Of a DNA stretch of 64,000 bases, positions 43,900-53,830 are shown in pieces. A program made the translations under genes and the position numbers. Where the stretch lies: the NCBI RefSeq assembly GCF_003721595.1, contig NZ_RJJR01000012.1:177749-241748 (forward strand), given 5' to 3'. Under the pieces are notes generated by a model. It was not told the origin of the DNA. It saw only the letters and a list, made by a program, of their open reading frames with translations, and made no database searches. The DNA comes from Hanamia caeni. Lineage in GTDB: Bacteria > Bacteroidota > Bacteroidia > Chitinophagales > Chitinophagaceae. Within the stretch, counting starts at the first letter, position 1. Every line of letters begins with the position of its first letter.

Positions 43900-44373
43900 T
43901 TATTTATTTTTTAATTTATTTACTACTTCCTGCAGGCGGTTGTGCGCCATATTAATTCCAAATGTAAAAGGCAATTTCAGCACCTGGTCTCTTTGCGCAG
44001 CGGATTCATAAATCACATGCATATTGAGTTTGCTGACCTCGTCAGAAATTTTTTCAAATTCATACACTTCAAGCTGAACGCCAAACGGCGAATTGTCCAT
44101 CTCAAAAGTGCGGGTGATTTTTTGATTAGAAATAAATTCGTGTATCACACCGGAAGCGCCAAAAACTTTATTCCCGTTTTTGTCTGTTGTTTCATATTGA
44201 TAATTGCCATGCTTTCTGCTTTCCATCTTCAGCACCTTGGTTCCCATCCATTGCGCTACAATTTCAGGGTCTTCATAGGCTTTAAAAAGCAATTCCAGCG
44301 GCAAATCAAATTCGCGGGTGATGGTTACATCTTGTCTGCCTTCATCGGCTTTTACTTTTGTTTTTTGTTCCAT
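43900..44373 (-). CDS. SRPBCC/AHSA1-type protein
   Basis: A 157-residue protein of the START-like ligand-binding fold: VTITREFDLPLELLFKAYEDPEIVAQWMG near residue 15 is the typical AHSA1-domain opening and the C-terminal MAHNRLQEVVNKL ends it. These proteins bind hydrophobic ligands; in operons with ArsR regulators they are common. It is 8 bp downstream of the VOC gene. Confidence 0.88.
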   Translation of the reverse strand: MEQKTKVKADEGRQDVTITREFDLPLELLFKAYEDPEIVAQWMGTKVLKMESRKHGNYQYETTDKNGNKVFGASGVIHEFISNQKITRTFEMDNSPFGVQLEVYEFEKISDEVSKLNMHVIYESAAQRDQVLKLPFTFGINMAHNRLQEVVNKLKNK

Positions 44374-44381
44374 ATCTGTTT

Positions 44382-44714
44382 TTAATTTTGAACAAGTCCA
44401 ATTATGTTTCCGTTAGTGTCTTTAGCACTTGCTACTAATCTTCCTCCGCCAACATCATTTATATCGCGGATGATTTCAGCACCCGAATCAACAAGAATTT
44501 GCAAACTCATTTTAATGTCGTCAACATGGAAGAAGGCTACTACTCCTCCTTCAGGATTACTTGTAACCAAACCTATGTCCTGGTTTCCAACCTTGAAACC
44601 AATGTAATACGGACTGTCAGCATACGGTTCAACACCTAGGAATTTTGTGAATGCGGTTTTTGCTTCTGTCATATCCTTAACAGGATAAAGAATTGTTTGA
44701 ATACCTTTGTTCAT
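44382..44714 (-). CDS. VOC family protein
   Basis: A 110-residue single-domain VOC/glyoxalase-like protein: MNKGIQTILYPVKDMTEAKTAFTKFLG at the start, GVVAFFHVDDIKMSL in the middle and NGNIIGLVQN at the end. No signal peptide. First enzyme gene after the regulator, separated from it by 77 bp. Possible metal-dependent detoxification role. Confidence 0.87.
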   Translation of the reverse strand: MNKGIQTILYPVKDMTEAKTAFTKFLGVEPYADSPYYIGFKVGNQDIGLVTSNPEGGVVAFFHVDDIKMSLQILVDSGAEIIRDINDVGGGRLVASAKDTNGNIIGLVQN

Positions 44715-44791
44715 AAATTTTTATTTATTTTTTGTTGCCTACTCTTTTTGGCTTTCGGCTTATTCCCGTTTTTTGAGTGGTTGCTGCTCCA

Positions 44792-45115
44792 CTATTTTTT
44801 TGTTTTGTATTTTTTCATTACGCTTTCCAGCTTATTAAAACGGTCGTCCCACATCTTGCGGAAGGGTTCTATAAAGTCTGCCACCTCTTTCATTTTTTTT
44901 GCATTAATGTGATAGGAAATTTCCCGGCCCTTTTGTTCCTGTTGCAGCAGTTCGCATTCGGTAAGTATCTGAAGATGCTTTGAAACCGTGGGCCTTGCCG
45001 TATCAAAGTTGGCGGCTATGGCCCCGGCAGTCATAGATTGCGAAGCCACTAATAAAAGTATGGCCCTGCGCGTAGGATCGGCTATAGCCTGGAATACATC
45101 TCTTCGTAAATTCAT
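44792..45115 (-). CDS. ArsR-type transcriptional regulator
   Basis: The 107-residue winged-helix protein has [20 protein letters not shown] (helix 1-2) and the recognition region [16 protein letters not shown] near residue 38. It lacks the ELCVCDL metal box, so it is not a classical arsenic sensor. It is the first gene of a minus-strand cluster VOC, SRPBCC, DoxX, DUF4256 and YdeI, which it probably represses through the inverted repeat just upstream. Confidence 0.92.
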   Translation of the reverse strand: MNLRRDVFQAIADPTRRAILLLVASQSMTAGAIAANFDTARPTVSKHLQILTECELLQQEQKGREISYHINAKKMKEVADFIEPFRKMWDDRFNKLESVMKKYKTKK

Positions 45116-45118
45116 TGC

Positions 45119-45160
45119 GTAGCTATTTGACTACAAATATATATGAAGTCATTTAGCTAC
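45119..45160 (-). promoter_or_regulatory. Candidate operator of the ArsR-led operon
   Basis: GTAGCTATTTGACT (45119-45132) and AGTCATTTAGCTAC (45147-45160) are inverted repeats with 12 of 14 positions matching and a 14-nt spacer, immediately upstream of the ArsR start codon. ArsR-family proteins commonly bind such imperfect inverted repeats in their own promoters. Confidence 0.65.
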
Positions 45161-45244
45161 ACAAATATTTTTTATTTTTTTTTGGAAGAAGTCAGCGCCT
45201 TATCATCGGAATAAAATTATTTGCAGAATAAAAATTCACGATAT

Positions 45245-47545
45245 TTATTGGTCTGCTGCTTTTAATGGTTTTTGTGCACCGGCGCCATTCAGCCTTCTTA
45301 TTTTTTCCCGCTCCCCTACTATCCAGATAATATCGCCCCATTCAAATTGGGTATCTGAATCAGGATTTAAAATGCGTTCCTTGTTTCGTTCTATACCCAC
45401 TACGAGGCCATTCGTACGTTCGCGAATGCCTGACCCGCGGATGGTAAGGCCCTTCAGGCGGTTATTTTCATCTACCACCATTTTTTGCAGAATAATGTCT
45501 TCTGCGGGCCGGTCATTTATCTCAACGCTCGAAGCCTCTTCAAAAACAGGCTTAAATGTCTGCATCTGTTCATCAGTGGCAATCACACCTACATCATCAA
45601 ATGGCAGAAGGCGGTTGAACCGGTTTGGCGCATAAATCAGGTTACCGCCTCTTTTTATGTACGCGATATTAATTCCGAATTTTTCGCGCCAGCCAAGTTC
45701 TGCCAAAGTTTTACCAATATATTCTGCATGAGGATTTACTTCAAGGCTAATCATGTGGGCATCCCAAGGGGATAAATCGGATTGGGGCCTTAATTTTTTT
45801 TGTGCCAGCTCGTCTTCATCTGCTATTTGCTGCGCCAGCAATTGCCTTTCGTTAAGGTTGCTCAAAAAGCGGCCTTCAATGCGGTGATAGAAGAATTTTA
45901 TCTTGTTAGAAAAAAGGATAAGGACAACAACAATTACGGGCACTGCCACCAGAATGGCGATGGTGGTGGTGAAAAGCCTGTCAACCCAAAAACCAATTAA
46001 TAATATGCCCGCTATCACCCTTGATATTTCAAGAATGAGCAATGGACCGCGGCTATACTTTTTTTGTATCCACAATTCTTTATAGGCCGTTTTATCGGGT
46101 TTCTTTGCCATCAACGCCCAGAGAAAAGGTGCTGCCACGCCAAGGGTAGCCACCAGCGCGATTATGCTGCGTAAAAGATTGTTGTCAATATTTCTGTCAA
46201 GAAACGGGATAAAGAATTTAACCGATATCAACATAAGGGCAAGTAAAATAATACTGTTCGTCACAATAATATTCATGTAAGACATCATCACGGTTTTCCA
46301 ACGGCTTTCTGCCTGTATATTTTGCGTACTGAATGAATAGCTGTTGAGCCTGTCCAGCCACCGGGGAGGCATTTTTTTTTCGATATAATTATACAGGGGT
46401 TCAGAAAATTTAATCATGTAAGGGGTAGTAAAAGTAGTAATGGCCGATGCCCCCACAGCCACCGGAAATAAAAATTTGCTGGTAACGCCGAGTGTGAGGC
46501 CAAGCGTGGCAACAATAAAAGTAAATTCACCGACCTGCGAGATGCTCATACTTACTTGTATGGATTGCTTCAGGGGCTGCCCCGAAAGAAGTGCCCCTAA
46601 TAAGGTGCTAAAAAACTTTCCAAACAAAGTGAGCAGCGTAACCCACAGCACAGGCCACCGGTAGGCTACAATCCCCTGCGGGTCTATCAGCATGCCGATA
46701 GAAACAAAAAATATTGCGCCAAATAAGTCTTTTACCGGCTTTAAGATATGTTCAATTTTTTCGGCTTTGGTAGTTTCGGCTAAAATAGAACCCATAATAA
46801 ATGCGCCTAATTCTGCGGAAAAGCCAGCCTGCGTAGCTACCACAACCATACCAAGGCACAGCCCCAGCGACAGGATAAGCAACGTTTCTTCATCCAGTAA
46901 TTTCTTTGCTCTTCGCAACAGGCTCGGGATTAAAAAAATACCGGTAATAAACCAGAGAATTAAAAAAAAGATGAGCTTCGCAAGCGTAAAAAACATTTCC
47001 GAACCCTGAAATTGCTGCGACACGGCCAATGTAGAAAGCAATACCATCAGCAACACCACTACAATATCCTGCACCACCAATACACCAAACACCACCCGTA
47101 CGTATTGTTGCGTTTTTATTTTTAATTCTTCGAACGCTTTGATGGTGATCATCGTGGAAGAGCTGGCCAGCATGCCACCAAGAAAAAGACTATCCATCCT
47201 GCCCCATCCCATCCACCGGCCAAGGTAGAAACCCGCAATCATGATAAAGATAATTTCTACAAAGGCGGTGATGGAAGCCGAGCCCCCTACACGGATTAAT
47301 TTTTTAAAGCTGAATTCAAGGCCAAGGCTAAACAGAAGGAAAATTACGCCCATCTCAGCAAGCGTCTCAATATTTTCAGTGTCAGCAACGGTAGGCGTCA
47401 GAGACAGGTAAGGGCTGATTAAAAATCCGGCAATAATATAACCCAAAACCAACGGTTGCTTTAACCGGCGGAATACAAGCGTGGTGATGGCTGCCGCAAT
47501 AAGTATCAATGCCAGATCTTCAATTAATCCAGGTAAATGACCCAT
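45245..47545 (-). CDS. CPA2-type monovalent cation:proton antiporter with RCK_C domains
   Basis: The 766-residue protein has about 12 membrane segments over residues 1-380 (KefB type, with FSLGLEFSFKKL and GAFIMGSILAETTKAEKIEHI), further hydrophobic segments to about 560, then two regulatory RCK_C (TrkA_C) modules: SLEVNPHAEYIGKTLAELGW and KGLTIRGSGIRERTNGLVVG. There is no TrkA_N nucleotide-binding domain, unlike KefC. It probably exchanges K+ or Na+ for protons at the inner membrane. It is a single gene facing away from trpB. Confidence 0.9.
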   Translation of the reverse strand: MGHLPGLIEDLALILIAAAITTLVFRRLKQPLVLGYIIAGFLISPYLSLTPTVADTENIETLAEMGVIFLLFSLGLEFSFKKLIRVGGSASITAFVEIIFIMIAGFYLGRWMGWGRMDSLFLGGMLASSSTMITIKAFEELKIKTQQYVRVVFGVLVVQDIVVVLLMVLLSTLAVSQQFQGSEMFFTLAKLIFFLILWFITGIFLIPSLLRRAKKLLDEETLLILSLGLCLGMVVVATQAGFSAELGAFIMGSILAETTKAEKIEHILKPVKDLFGAIFFVSIGMLIDPQGIVAYRWPVLWVTLLTLFGKFFSTLLGALLSGQPLKQSIQVSMSISQVGEFTFIVATLGLTLGVTSKFLFPVAVGASAITTFTTPYMIKFSEPLYNYIEKKMPPRWLDRLNSYSFSTQNIQAESRWKTVMMSYMNIIVTNSIILLALMLISVKFFIPFLDRNIDNNLLRSIIALVATLGVAAPFLWALMAKKPDKTAYKELWIQKKYSRGPLLILEISRVIAGILLIGFWVDRLFTTTIAILVAVPVIVVVLILFSNKIKFFYHRIEGRFLSNLNERQLLAQQIADEDELAQKKLRPQSDLSPWDAHMISLEVNPHAEYIGKTLAELGWREKFGINIAYIKRGGNLIYAPNRFNRLLPFDDVGVIATDEQMQTFKPVFEEASSVEINDRPAEDIILQKMVVDENNRLKGLTIRGSGIRERTNGLVVGIERNKERILNPDSDTQFEWGDIIWIVGEREKIRRLNGAGAQKPLKAADQ

Positions 47546-47707
47546 ATAACTTTCTTGAAAAATGAATGGTGTTTAAGATAATATTTAACAGCGAAATTTT
47601 CAAAAAAAATTTATAAGGAATGAACTTCATTACCAAAATTATTCTTTTTTAAACTTGGCTGAATCGCGTATCTTTTGCCCTTCTATTTTTTATCCAAAAT
47701 TTAAACG

Positions 47708-49072
47708 ATGCCACAACAACGCAAGTTCACTTTGAAGGAATCCGATATTCCAACACATTGGTATAATATTATGGCAGACATGCCCAACAAACCTTTGCCG
47801 CCCTTACACCCCGGCACCAAACAGCCCGTGGGGCCTGAAGATTTAGCGCCGCTTTTTCCGATGGAATTGATTAAACAGGAAGTAACTTCTGAAAAATGGG
47901 TAGAGATACCTGAAGAAGTAAGAAGGCTTTATTCTATCTGGCGCCCAACACCTTTGTACAGGGCCCTGGAATTAGAAAAAGCATTGGGAACAAAATCGAA
48001 AATTTATTATAAATATGAAGGCGTTAGTCCTGCCGGTTCGCACAAGCCCAACACAGCCGTTCCGCAGGCGTATTATAATATGAAGGAAGGCATTAAAAAA
48101 ATCGCCACCGAAACGGGCGCAGGCCAATGGGGAAGCGCGTTAAGCTTTGCCTGCAAATTGTTCAATATAGAGTGTGAAGTTTTTATGGTGAAGGTGAGCT
48201 ACGAAGGAAAGCCTTATCGCAAAATCATGATGAATACCTGGGGTGCCACCGTTCACGCATCGCCAAGTAATTTAACCAATGCAGGAAGAACTATTTTAGA
48301 GAAGGATCCTAATTCGCCGGGCAGCCTCGGAATAGCGATTTCAGAAGCCGTAGAAGTGGCCGCCACTCACGACGACACCAAATATTCTTTAGGCAGCGTA
48401 TTGAATCATGTGCTGATGCATCAAACTATCATCGGCCAGGAAGCGCTGAAGCAAATGGAAATTGCCGGTGATTATCCGGATATCGTGATTGCTCCTTTTG
48501 GCGGCGGGTCTAACTTTGCCGGCATCGCATTTCCTTTTCTTGAAAACAAATTAACCGGTGGCAAAAACATCAGGGCTATAGCGGTTGAGCCTACCTCCTG
48601 CCCTAAACTGACAAGAGGAGTTTTCAGATATGATTTTGGGGATACCGTAGGAATGACGCCCTTAATCCCGATGTACACGCTCGGCCACAATTTTATTCCA
48701 TCGCCCATCCATGCAGGCGGATTGCGCTATCATGGCGCAGGTGCCATTGTAAGCCAGCTATTGAAAGACAAAATTATTGAGGCGGATGCCATCAACCAGA
48801 CGGAGTGTTTTGATGCCGGAATATTATTTGCCCAAACAGAAGGGATTATTGCTGCACCGGAGGCCACGCATGCCATTGCAGAAGCAGTAAGGCAAGCCAG
48901 GCAGGCAGATGAAGAAGGTGTATCCAAAACGATTTTGTTCAATTTATGCGGCCACGGGCACTTTGATTTGAGCGCTTATGAACAATACCTCGAAGGCAAG
49001 CTGGTGAATTTTGAAGTGACCCAGGAAGAAATTAATGAATCACTGGCAGAGCTGAATACGCCGGTTATATAA
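47708..49072 (+). CDS. trpB: Tryptophan synthase beta chain, TrpB2 type
   Basis: The 454-residue PLP enzyme has the N-terminal extension of TrpB2-type proteins (LPPLHPGTKQPVGPEDLAPL), the PLP Lys in GSHKPNTA (near residue 110), ETGAGQWGSAL near 135 and the phosphate-binding loop GGGSNFAGIAFPF near 260. It makes tryptophan from indole and serine without need of a TrpA partner, which is absent here. The gene is a single transcription unit in this window. Substrate preference is inferred from type only. Confidence 0.93.
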   Translation: MPQQRKFTLKESDIPTHWYNIMADMPNKPLPPLHPGTKQPVGPEDLAPLFPMELIKQEVTSEKWVEIPEEVRRLYSIWRPTPLYRALELEKALGTKSKIYYKYEGVSPAGSHKPNTAVPQAYYNMKEGIKKIATETGAGQWGSALSFACKLFNIECEVFMVKVSYEGKPYRKIMMNTWGATVHASPSNLTNAGRTILEKDPNSPGSLGIAISEAVEVAATHDDTKYSLGSVLNHVLMHQTIIGQEALKQMEIAGDYPDIVIAPFGGGSNFAGIAFPFLENKLTGGKNIRAIAVEPTSCPKLTRGVFRYDFGDTVGMTPLIPMYTLGHNFIPSPIHAGGLRYHGAGAIVSQLLKDKIIEADAINQTECFDAGILFAQTEGIIAAPEATHAIAEAVRQARQADEEGVSKTILFNLCGHGHFDLSAYEQYLEGKLVNFEVTQEEINESLAELNTPVI

Positions 49073-49079
49073 AGTATGC

Positions 49080-49681
49080 CTATAAACTCTGTAACTGATC
49101 TTTCGTATACCTGTTCACTTCCCATTGGCCCGTTATCGGTTGATTAGTTTCAAGACTGGTCCACATGTAAGGTGGCGGGCCAAACTCGGGGGTAACGGTA
49201 AAAATATTTGTTCCCAATGATCTCTGGTATTCAAGGATTTTTTTCCAGATATCCATAAAAAATCGAACTGGTTGCTGCCAGTTTGGTAATCTTGGATCAG
49301 GGATTTGCGGACCTTCGGTAAATCCGACCCGTGCATGAATATGCTCAGTTCTGCAAATTGCTTCGTCAAGTTCTTCAGCAAACATTTCTAAAAAACTTTC
49401 AGTAATATCGGATTACACTCTAATGAAAGTTCCAAATAATATTCAAAAGATTTGCAAAATCCGGCAATAGTTCTACCATGTACCTGGTGCTGATGGCTTA
49501 CAATCGATAAGTCATATTCTTCAGGTAAACAAACAAATTCTCTCCTTTCTTCTTTTTGTTCCGGCAGCCATGTGTCCACTCCGTCGTAGCCGGCATTTTT
49601 AACCATAGAAAAAAAATTGTCTACCGGTAAATGTTCCAATCCCCATTGCGGGCAAAGTATTTTGGTTCCGCTGATCAGTAT
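49080..49681 (-). pseudogene. Remnant of a sugar isomerase/epimerase-type TIM-barrel gene
   Basis: Two adjoining frames form a broken gene. The upstream part reads LISGTKILCPQWG, KNAGYDGVDTWLP, SHQHQVHGRTIAGF and then LECNPIL; the downstream part begins TESFLEMFAEELDEAI and has the expected CRTEHIHARVGF and GPQIPDPRLP. In intact relatives about 75 residues separate CNP.L from the TES.LE block, so an internal deletion has fused the two in different frames, and the first frame stops at 49388. No clear ATG starts the first part; an upstream ATA/CTG is at 49679-49681. It lies just after the PhyH gene end, on the same strand. Confidence 0.8.
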
Positions 49682-49682
49682 G

Positions 49683-50504
49683 CTATTTAGATTTACTATA
49701 AATCAAAGGATTCTGATGATCATCATTCAGCAAATCGCCAATCTTCAATTTCGCTACCTGTTCATCGGTCAAAATATTCTTAATCCCGTTAAAAGTAGCG
49801 CCATCAGGCATATAGGCACATGTCATTGCGCGACGGAAACCGTTGGTCATATTTGCTCCTGCACCATGAATCGTCAGCCCGTTATGAAATGAGCAACTTC
49901 CAGCTTTCATAGGCACTGATTGAGATGTTGTTTGAATAAATTGGGGATAAAAATCAAAAATTGCATCCATGTTCTTTCCAATACCCGGGTTATCAAAAGT
50001 AGTGGTATGATAAGAACCAGGTATAAAATACAGGCATCCGTTTTCCAATGTGGCATCATCTAAAGCAACCCAGATGGACAAGGCCCTCCTATCGCTAAAA
50101 GACCAGAAGGGAGTATCTAAATGCCACGAGGTAGGATTAGCCCAGGGGCGTTTGATTAGAGCCTGGTCGTGCCAAATCCTTGTGCCTTCCCATCCAGCCA
50201 AATCCGCGATAATTTTACCGAGGTTTTCATTTAACATTAGCTGTTTCACCTTGTCATTTGTTTGCCACAGGTTCAGCATCTGGTCAAATACTTTAGTGTA
50301 GTAATCAGCATCTTTATTGATTCCATCGTCTTCATTCATTTTAGTATTACTACCCGGCATTTTTTGGCCATTTCTTTCCTTAATGGCTTCTGTAACCGCT
50401 TCACGCCAGAATTCCAACTCATCTTTGGTTAAAAAATCCTCCACAAGCAAAAACCCATTCTGCTGGTAGAAAAGTATTTGTTGTTTTGTAAGTTCTGTTT
50501 TCAT
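49683..50504 (-). CDS. Phytanoyl-CoA dioxygenase (PhyH) family protein
   Basis: A 273-residue Fe(II)/2-oxoglutarate-dependent oxygenase: the iron triad appears as His and Asp in TSWHLDTPFWS (near residue 130) and the second His in HNGLTIHGAGAN (near 210), followed by an Arg in NGFRRAMTCAY that would bind 2-oxoglutarate. Substrate unknown; such enzymes in sugar-rich loci often act on small alcohols or nucleoside-type substrates. It precedes the isomerase remnant by 1 bp on the same strand. Confidence 0.9.
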   Translation of the reverse strand: MKTELTKQQILFYQQNGFLLVEDFLTKDELEFWREAVTEAIKERNGQKMPGSNTKMNEDDGINKDADYYTKVFDQMLNLWQTNDKVKQLMLNENLGKIIADLAGWEGTRIWHDQALIKRPWANPTSWHLDTPFWSFSDRRALSIWVALDDATLENGCLYFIPGSYHTTTFDNPGIGKNMDAIFDFYPQFIQTTSQSVPMKAGSCSFHNGLTIHGAGANMTNGFRRAMTCAYMPDGATFNGIKNILTDEQVAKLKIGDLLNDDHQNPLIYSKSK

Positions 50505-50579
50505 TTTCCTTGTATCTTAAATAATTAAAAAAATTGATAATACCTCGCACAATTATTAAATAACCTCACAGTCTTTTAG

Positions 50580-53500
50580 TTATTTGAAATTTGTATTTAT
50601 TTCATTATGAATAAATGTAATTTCTACCGGGCCTAACAAACCGGATTTACGTAATAATTTTTCAGCATCATTGTCGTCAAATTTCACAATATTGGTTTTA
50701 GTAAATCTTTTGTTTAAAGGTAGTTTACCATCTCCAGTCAGGCGATTAGGCCAAAGGTTAACTACCTGCACTTCTAACTCGTTATTTCCCGGTTTTATAT
50801 AGTTGGTAACATCAAACTGGAAAGGCGCACTCCATTTCACCGGCAGTTGAATTCCATTTATTTTTATGGACGACATTTCAAGTACATTTCCTAAATCAAG
50901 GATGGCTTTTTTTCCGGTAAGATAACCGGGCAGAATAGAAAAAGTTTTCTTATAGGTCGCCTTACCTGAATAATATTTAATTCCCGCGTCATCAAATTCT
51001 GTCCACGATTTAAGGGAATCCACTTCTATTTGCGCGGGGCCGCCCCAACTTGTGTCGAAATTAATTTTCCATTTACCTGAAAGTGGTAAGCGGGCATTTG
51101 GTGTGGTGAGATTAACCTGTGATATGCTGCCATCATTCCATGTTAATGAATAATTTCCGGGTTCAAAAATAGTGGTGGACATTTTTCCTTCTTCTCCAAA
51201 TATTTGAATACAAGGTTTTTCAGTGCCAGCAAAGTCGTTGTTGGGAAAAAAGGATTTTCCGTCTTTTTCAATTTTAATAATGTGAGGTGATGCCACTGCT
51301 TTTCTGAAAATTATAAATCGCGACCCTTCCGGTTCAAAGCTAAGTGGGATAATAGTTTGACCATCCTCCTCTTTGTAGGTTACTATTTGTTTGGTTTTAC
51401 CAGTCATAGGATCCCAGAGTTCGGGTACCATACCTGTAACCCTGAATTTACACTCAACCTGCTCATACCGGTCAGGCAGGGTTGTTAAATAGCGGAACGC
51501 AAAGTCGTTTATTCCTTTTCTGCCAAAGCGGTTCACCACAAAATAAATATCCATTCCCTCGCCGGTACGGTGTATATAGTCCAGTGCAGTATTTGGCTGT
51601 GTACTGGTAAATTCAAGGTCTGGCTTTATCTTCATTTCTTCTAACACAGTCTTTACATCTTTACCAAAAATCACTTTGCCTTTGCCATAATTATTTTGAG
51701 TTACTGCTTTGCCATCAATGGCCCCCCATATACGCGAAGCAATAGCTTTTACTTCTTTATCACTTTGGGGGAAGTCAGCAAGTCCGGTTGCTCTTTCAGG
51801 GCGGGGCCCAATAACGGTTAATCCTTGCTTCACCAGTAATTCAACCCTGCGCAGCACGGCAAGATCAATAGCTTTTTCTGAAGGAAGCACTAACACTCTG
51901 TAACGCATTCCGTCAGGAAGAAATATTTGGTTATCTTTTACTGAAACCCTGTTGATAATTACATCTTTTGAACATTTATCCCAATCATATCCAAAGCCGA
52001 GATCCTTCACATCTTCTTTGAGAAAAACGAAATTAGGAACATCATCACCATAATAATAAAGTGCATCAGCTACAAACAATCCTTTTGAAAGCAGGTAAGA
52101 ACACCTGTTGAGATAGCCAATAAAATCCCCCGCTTGTTTCCACCAGGTGACGTTGGGATTTAAATGGGTGCCCGCAAAGTATTCATTTCCCGGAACTCCA
52201 AATTCTTTTGGAGAGGAGGTAAATGTGTGCCACACAATTCTGTTCACGCCGGAACAAAACACCCGATCGATATTGCTTTTGAGATCTTTAGGAGCCCGTT
52301 CCCATTGAGGCCCGATAGAAGTAGGCCCTTCCGCAGCTACAAATCTTTTGCCATTTGTGTGTGCAACACAGGCACTTTGCTTTACATAAAGCCTTGCATC
52401 ATCCTTCACGCGATGCGTATTGGCAGTAGCCCAAAACTCGCCCTGGGGAAAATCACTGATGGCCATTACCTTCAAAGCATCCACAGGAGCAGAGTGCGGT
52501 CCACCTGACTCCGGATGAATACCAAGACCATATTTGTGGGCCAGGTCACTGAATAACTGGTAATGATAGGCAGCAACACAATCTCCAATTGTTTTACGGT
52601 AATCGTGGAGAAATCTGTCAGATTGATTTCCGCTTTCAACAATTCTTCCGGCAAGAACCGGAAGCCACGGTGTAAGATCATAACCTCTGAACTTTTTAAA
52701 ATCATTGGCAAAATTGTTTGTCCAGCCCACATTGCCCATTTCCCAGCTATCCGTTTGTAAAAAATGTAAACTGTTCCCCGCGGATTGTGCGGCTTTGATT
52801 AGAGGAATTATTACATCATGGCTAAACTTTTTAAAAGCATCAGGATTCAAATGATCCAGTGATAAACCACTCCATCCGTCGCTCGTAGTGGAAGTCATTG
52901 CACCGGTACATGTCCATCCATACCTGATGATTGTCCACTCTCCGGCAGGAGCATCCCATGTTAATACACCATTTTTACACTTGCCGGTAAGGTCAACGAT
53001 ATCAGATTTTTTGAGTCCATTCAATTCATTAGCATTTGGATATTCTGTTCGTAATTTATACAATGGATAAGTTCCCTGGGCTCCAAAACCTTCATTAAAT
53101 GATTTTAGTTCCCAAAATTCAATGCCTTTATTTTTCAAAGGAAAATTGGTTTCCGGCTGTTGAAAAGCCTGTACAAGAATGTCTTTGTAGAGCAATTTAG
53201 TTTCAGGCTGCGGAAGCTTTACCTCCACTCTCTTTCCTCCTTCTATTTTAGTTTCGGAATATACCAGTTTCTTTAAAGCAAGATCCGGAGTTATGGTGGG
53301 GCCTCCCGGATTCCATCCGCTCTGAACATTTACACTTAGTTCTATTCCTACCCGTTGCGCCTCCTTCACTGCAAACTTATAAAGCTCCATCCATGCAGGG
53401 CTCATAAATACCGGTCCTGCTTTTGTTTTTTTTGCAACGGTGTAATTAGAACTTCCGGCATCCACAATAGAAGCGCCTCCATATCCATTGGCCTTCATCT

Positions 53501-53738
53501 GCTCCAGGTCACGCGTTATTGATTCTTTGGTGGCCATACTATTTAACCACCACCAGTAACATCTTAAACGCGACTCATTAGGCACAGTCTCAAAGCCTTT
53601 ATGTATGTCATTATAATCAAGCTTCCCGGATGTTTGTAGGGAATAATTGGTTATTTGAGCAGAGGCAGCGCAAGGATAATACATCGTTGCAACGAGAAAA
53701 GATTTTAAGAGAAAGTGCTTTCGGAAATTAAAACTCAT
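50580..53738 (-). CDS. Large secreted glycoside hydrolase, GH106-like (alpha-L-rhamnosidase-type)
   Basis: The ATG at 53736-53738 begins MSFNFRKHFLLKSFLVATMY and a signal peptide ending ASAQ, giving 1052 residues. The catalytic region has RLRCYWWWLNSMATKESITRD near residue 50, SVNVQSGWNPGGPTIT near 150 and MGNVGWTNNFANDF near 330, the pattern of GH106 rhamnosidases (retaining or inverting not settled). A C-terminal beta-sandwich ends in LWPNRLTGDGKLPLNKRF and VEITFIHNE. It probably cleaves rhamnose from pectin or rhamnogalacturonan side chains. A SusD-type remnant lies 90 bp upstream. Confidence 0.86.
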   Translation of the reverse strand: MSFNFRKHFLLKSFLVATMYYPCAASAQITNYSLQTSGKLDYNDIHKGFETVPNESRLRCYWWWLNSMATKESITRDLEQMKANGYGGASIVDAGSSNYTVAKKTKAGPVFMSPAWMELYKFAVKEAQRVGIELSVNVQSGWNPGGPTITPDLALKKLVYSETKIEGGKRVEVKLPQPETKLLYKDILVQAFQQPETNFPLKNKGIEFWELKSFNEGFGAQGTYPLYKLRTEYPNANELNGLKKSDIVDLTGKCKNGVLTWDAPAGEWTIIRYGWTCTGAMTSTTSDGWSGLSLDHLNPDAFKKFSHDVIIPLIKAAQSAGNSLHFLQTDSWEMGNVGWTNNFANDFKKFRGYDLTPWLPVLAGRIVESGNQSDRFLHDYRKTIGDCVAAYHYQLFSDLAHKYGLGIHPESGGPHSAPVDALKVMAISDFPQGEFWATANTHRVKDDARLYVKQSACVAHTNGKRFVAAEGPTSIGPQWERAPKDLKSNIDRVFCSGVNRIVWHTFTSSPKEFGVPGNEYFAGTHLNPNVTWWKQAGDFIGYLNRCSYLLSKGLFVADALYYYGDDVPNFVFLKEDVKDLGFGYDWDKCSKDVIINRVSVKDNQIFLPDGMRYRVLVLPSEKAIDLAVLRRVELLVKQGLTVIGPRPERATGLADFPQSDKEVKAIASRIWGAIDGKAVTQNNYGKGKVIFGKDVKTVLEEMKIKPDLEFTSTQPNTALDYIHRTGEGMDIYFVVNRFGRKGINDFAFRYLTTLPDRYEQVECKFRVTGMVPELWDPMTGKTKQIVTYKEEDGQTIIPLSFEPEGSRFIIFRKAVASPHIIKIEKDGKSFFPNNDFAGTEKPCIQIFGEEGKMSTTIFEPGNYSLTWNDGSISQVNLTTPNARLPLSGKWKINFDTSWGGPAQIEVDSLKSWTEFDDAGIKYYSGKATYKKTFSILPGYLTGKKAILDLGNVLEMSSIKINGIQLPVKWSAPFQFDVTNYIKPGNNELEVQVVNLWPNRLTGDGKLPLNKRFTKTNIVKFDDNDAEKLLRKSGLLGPVEITFIHNEINTNFK

Positions 53739-53830
53739 AATTATGGATATTGGGAAAGATTTAGGCAGCCGGATTAACGCTATAAAGGTCGTATCACCTA
53801 AATTTTTCCATTTGTGAAATAAAATAGTTC

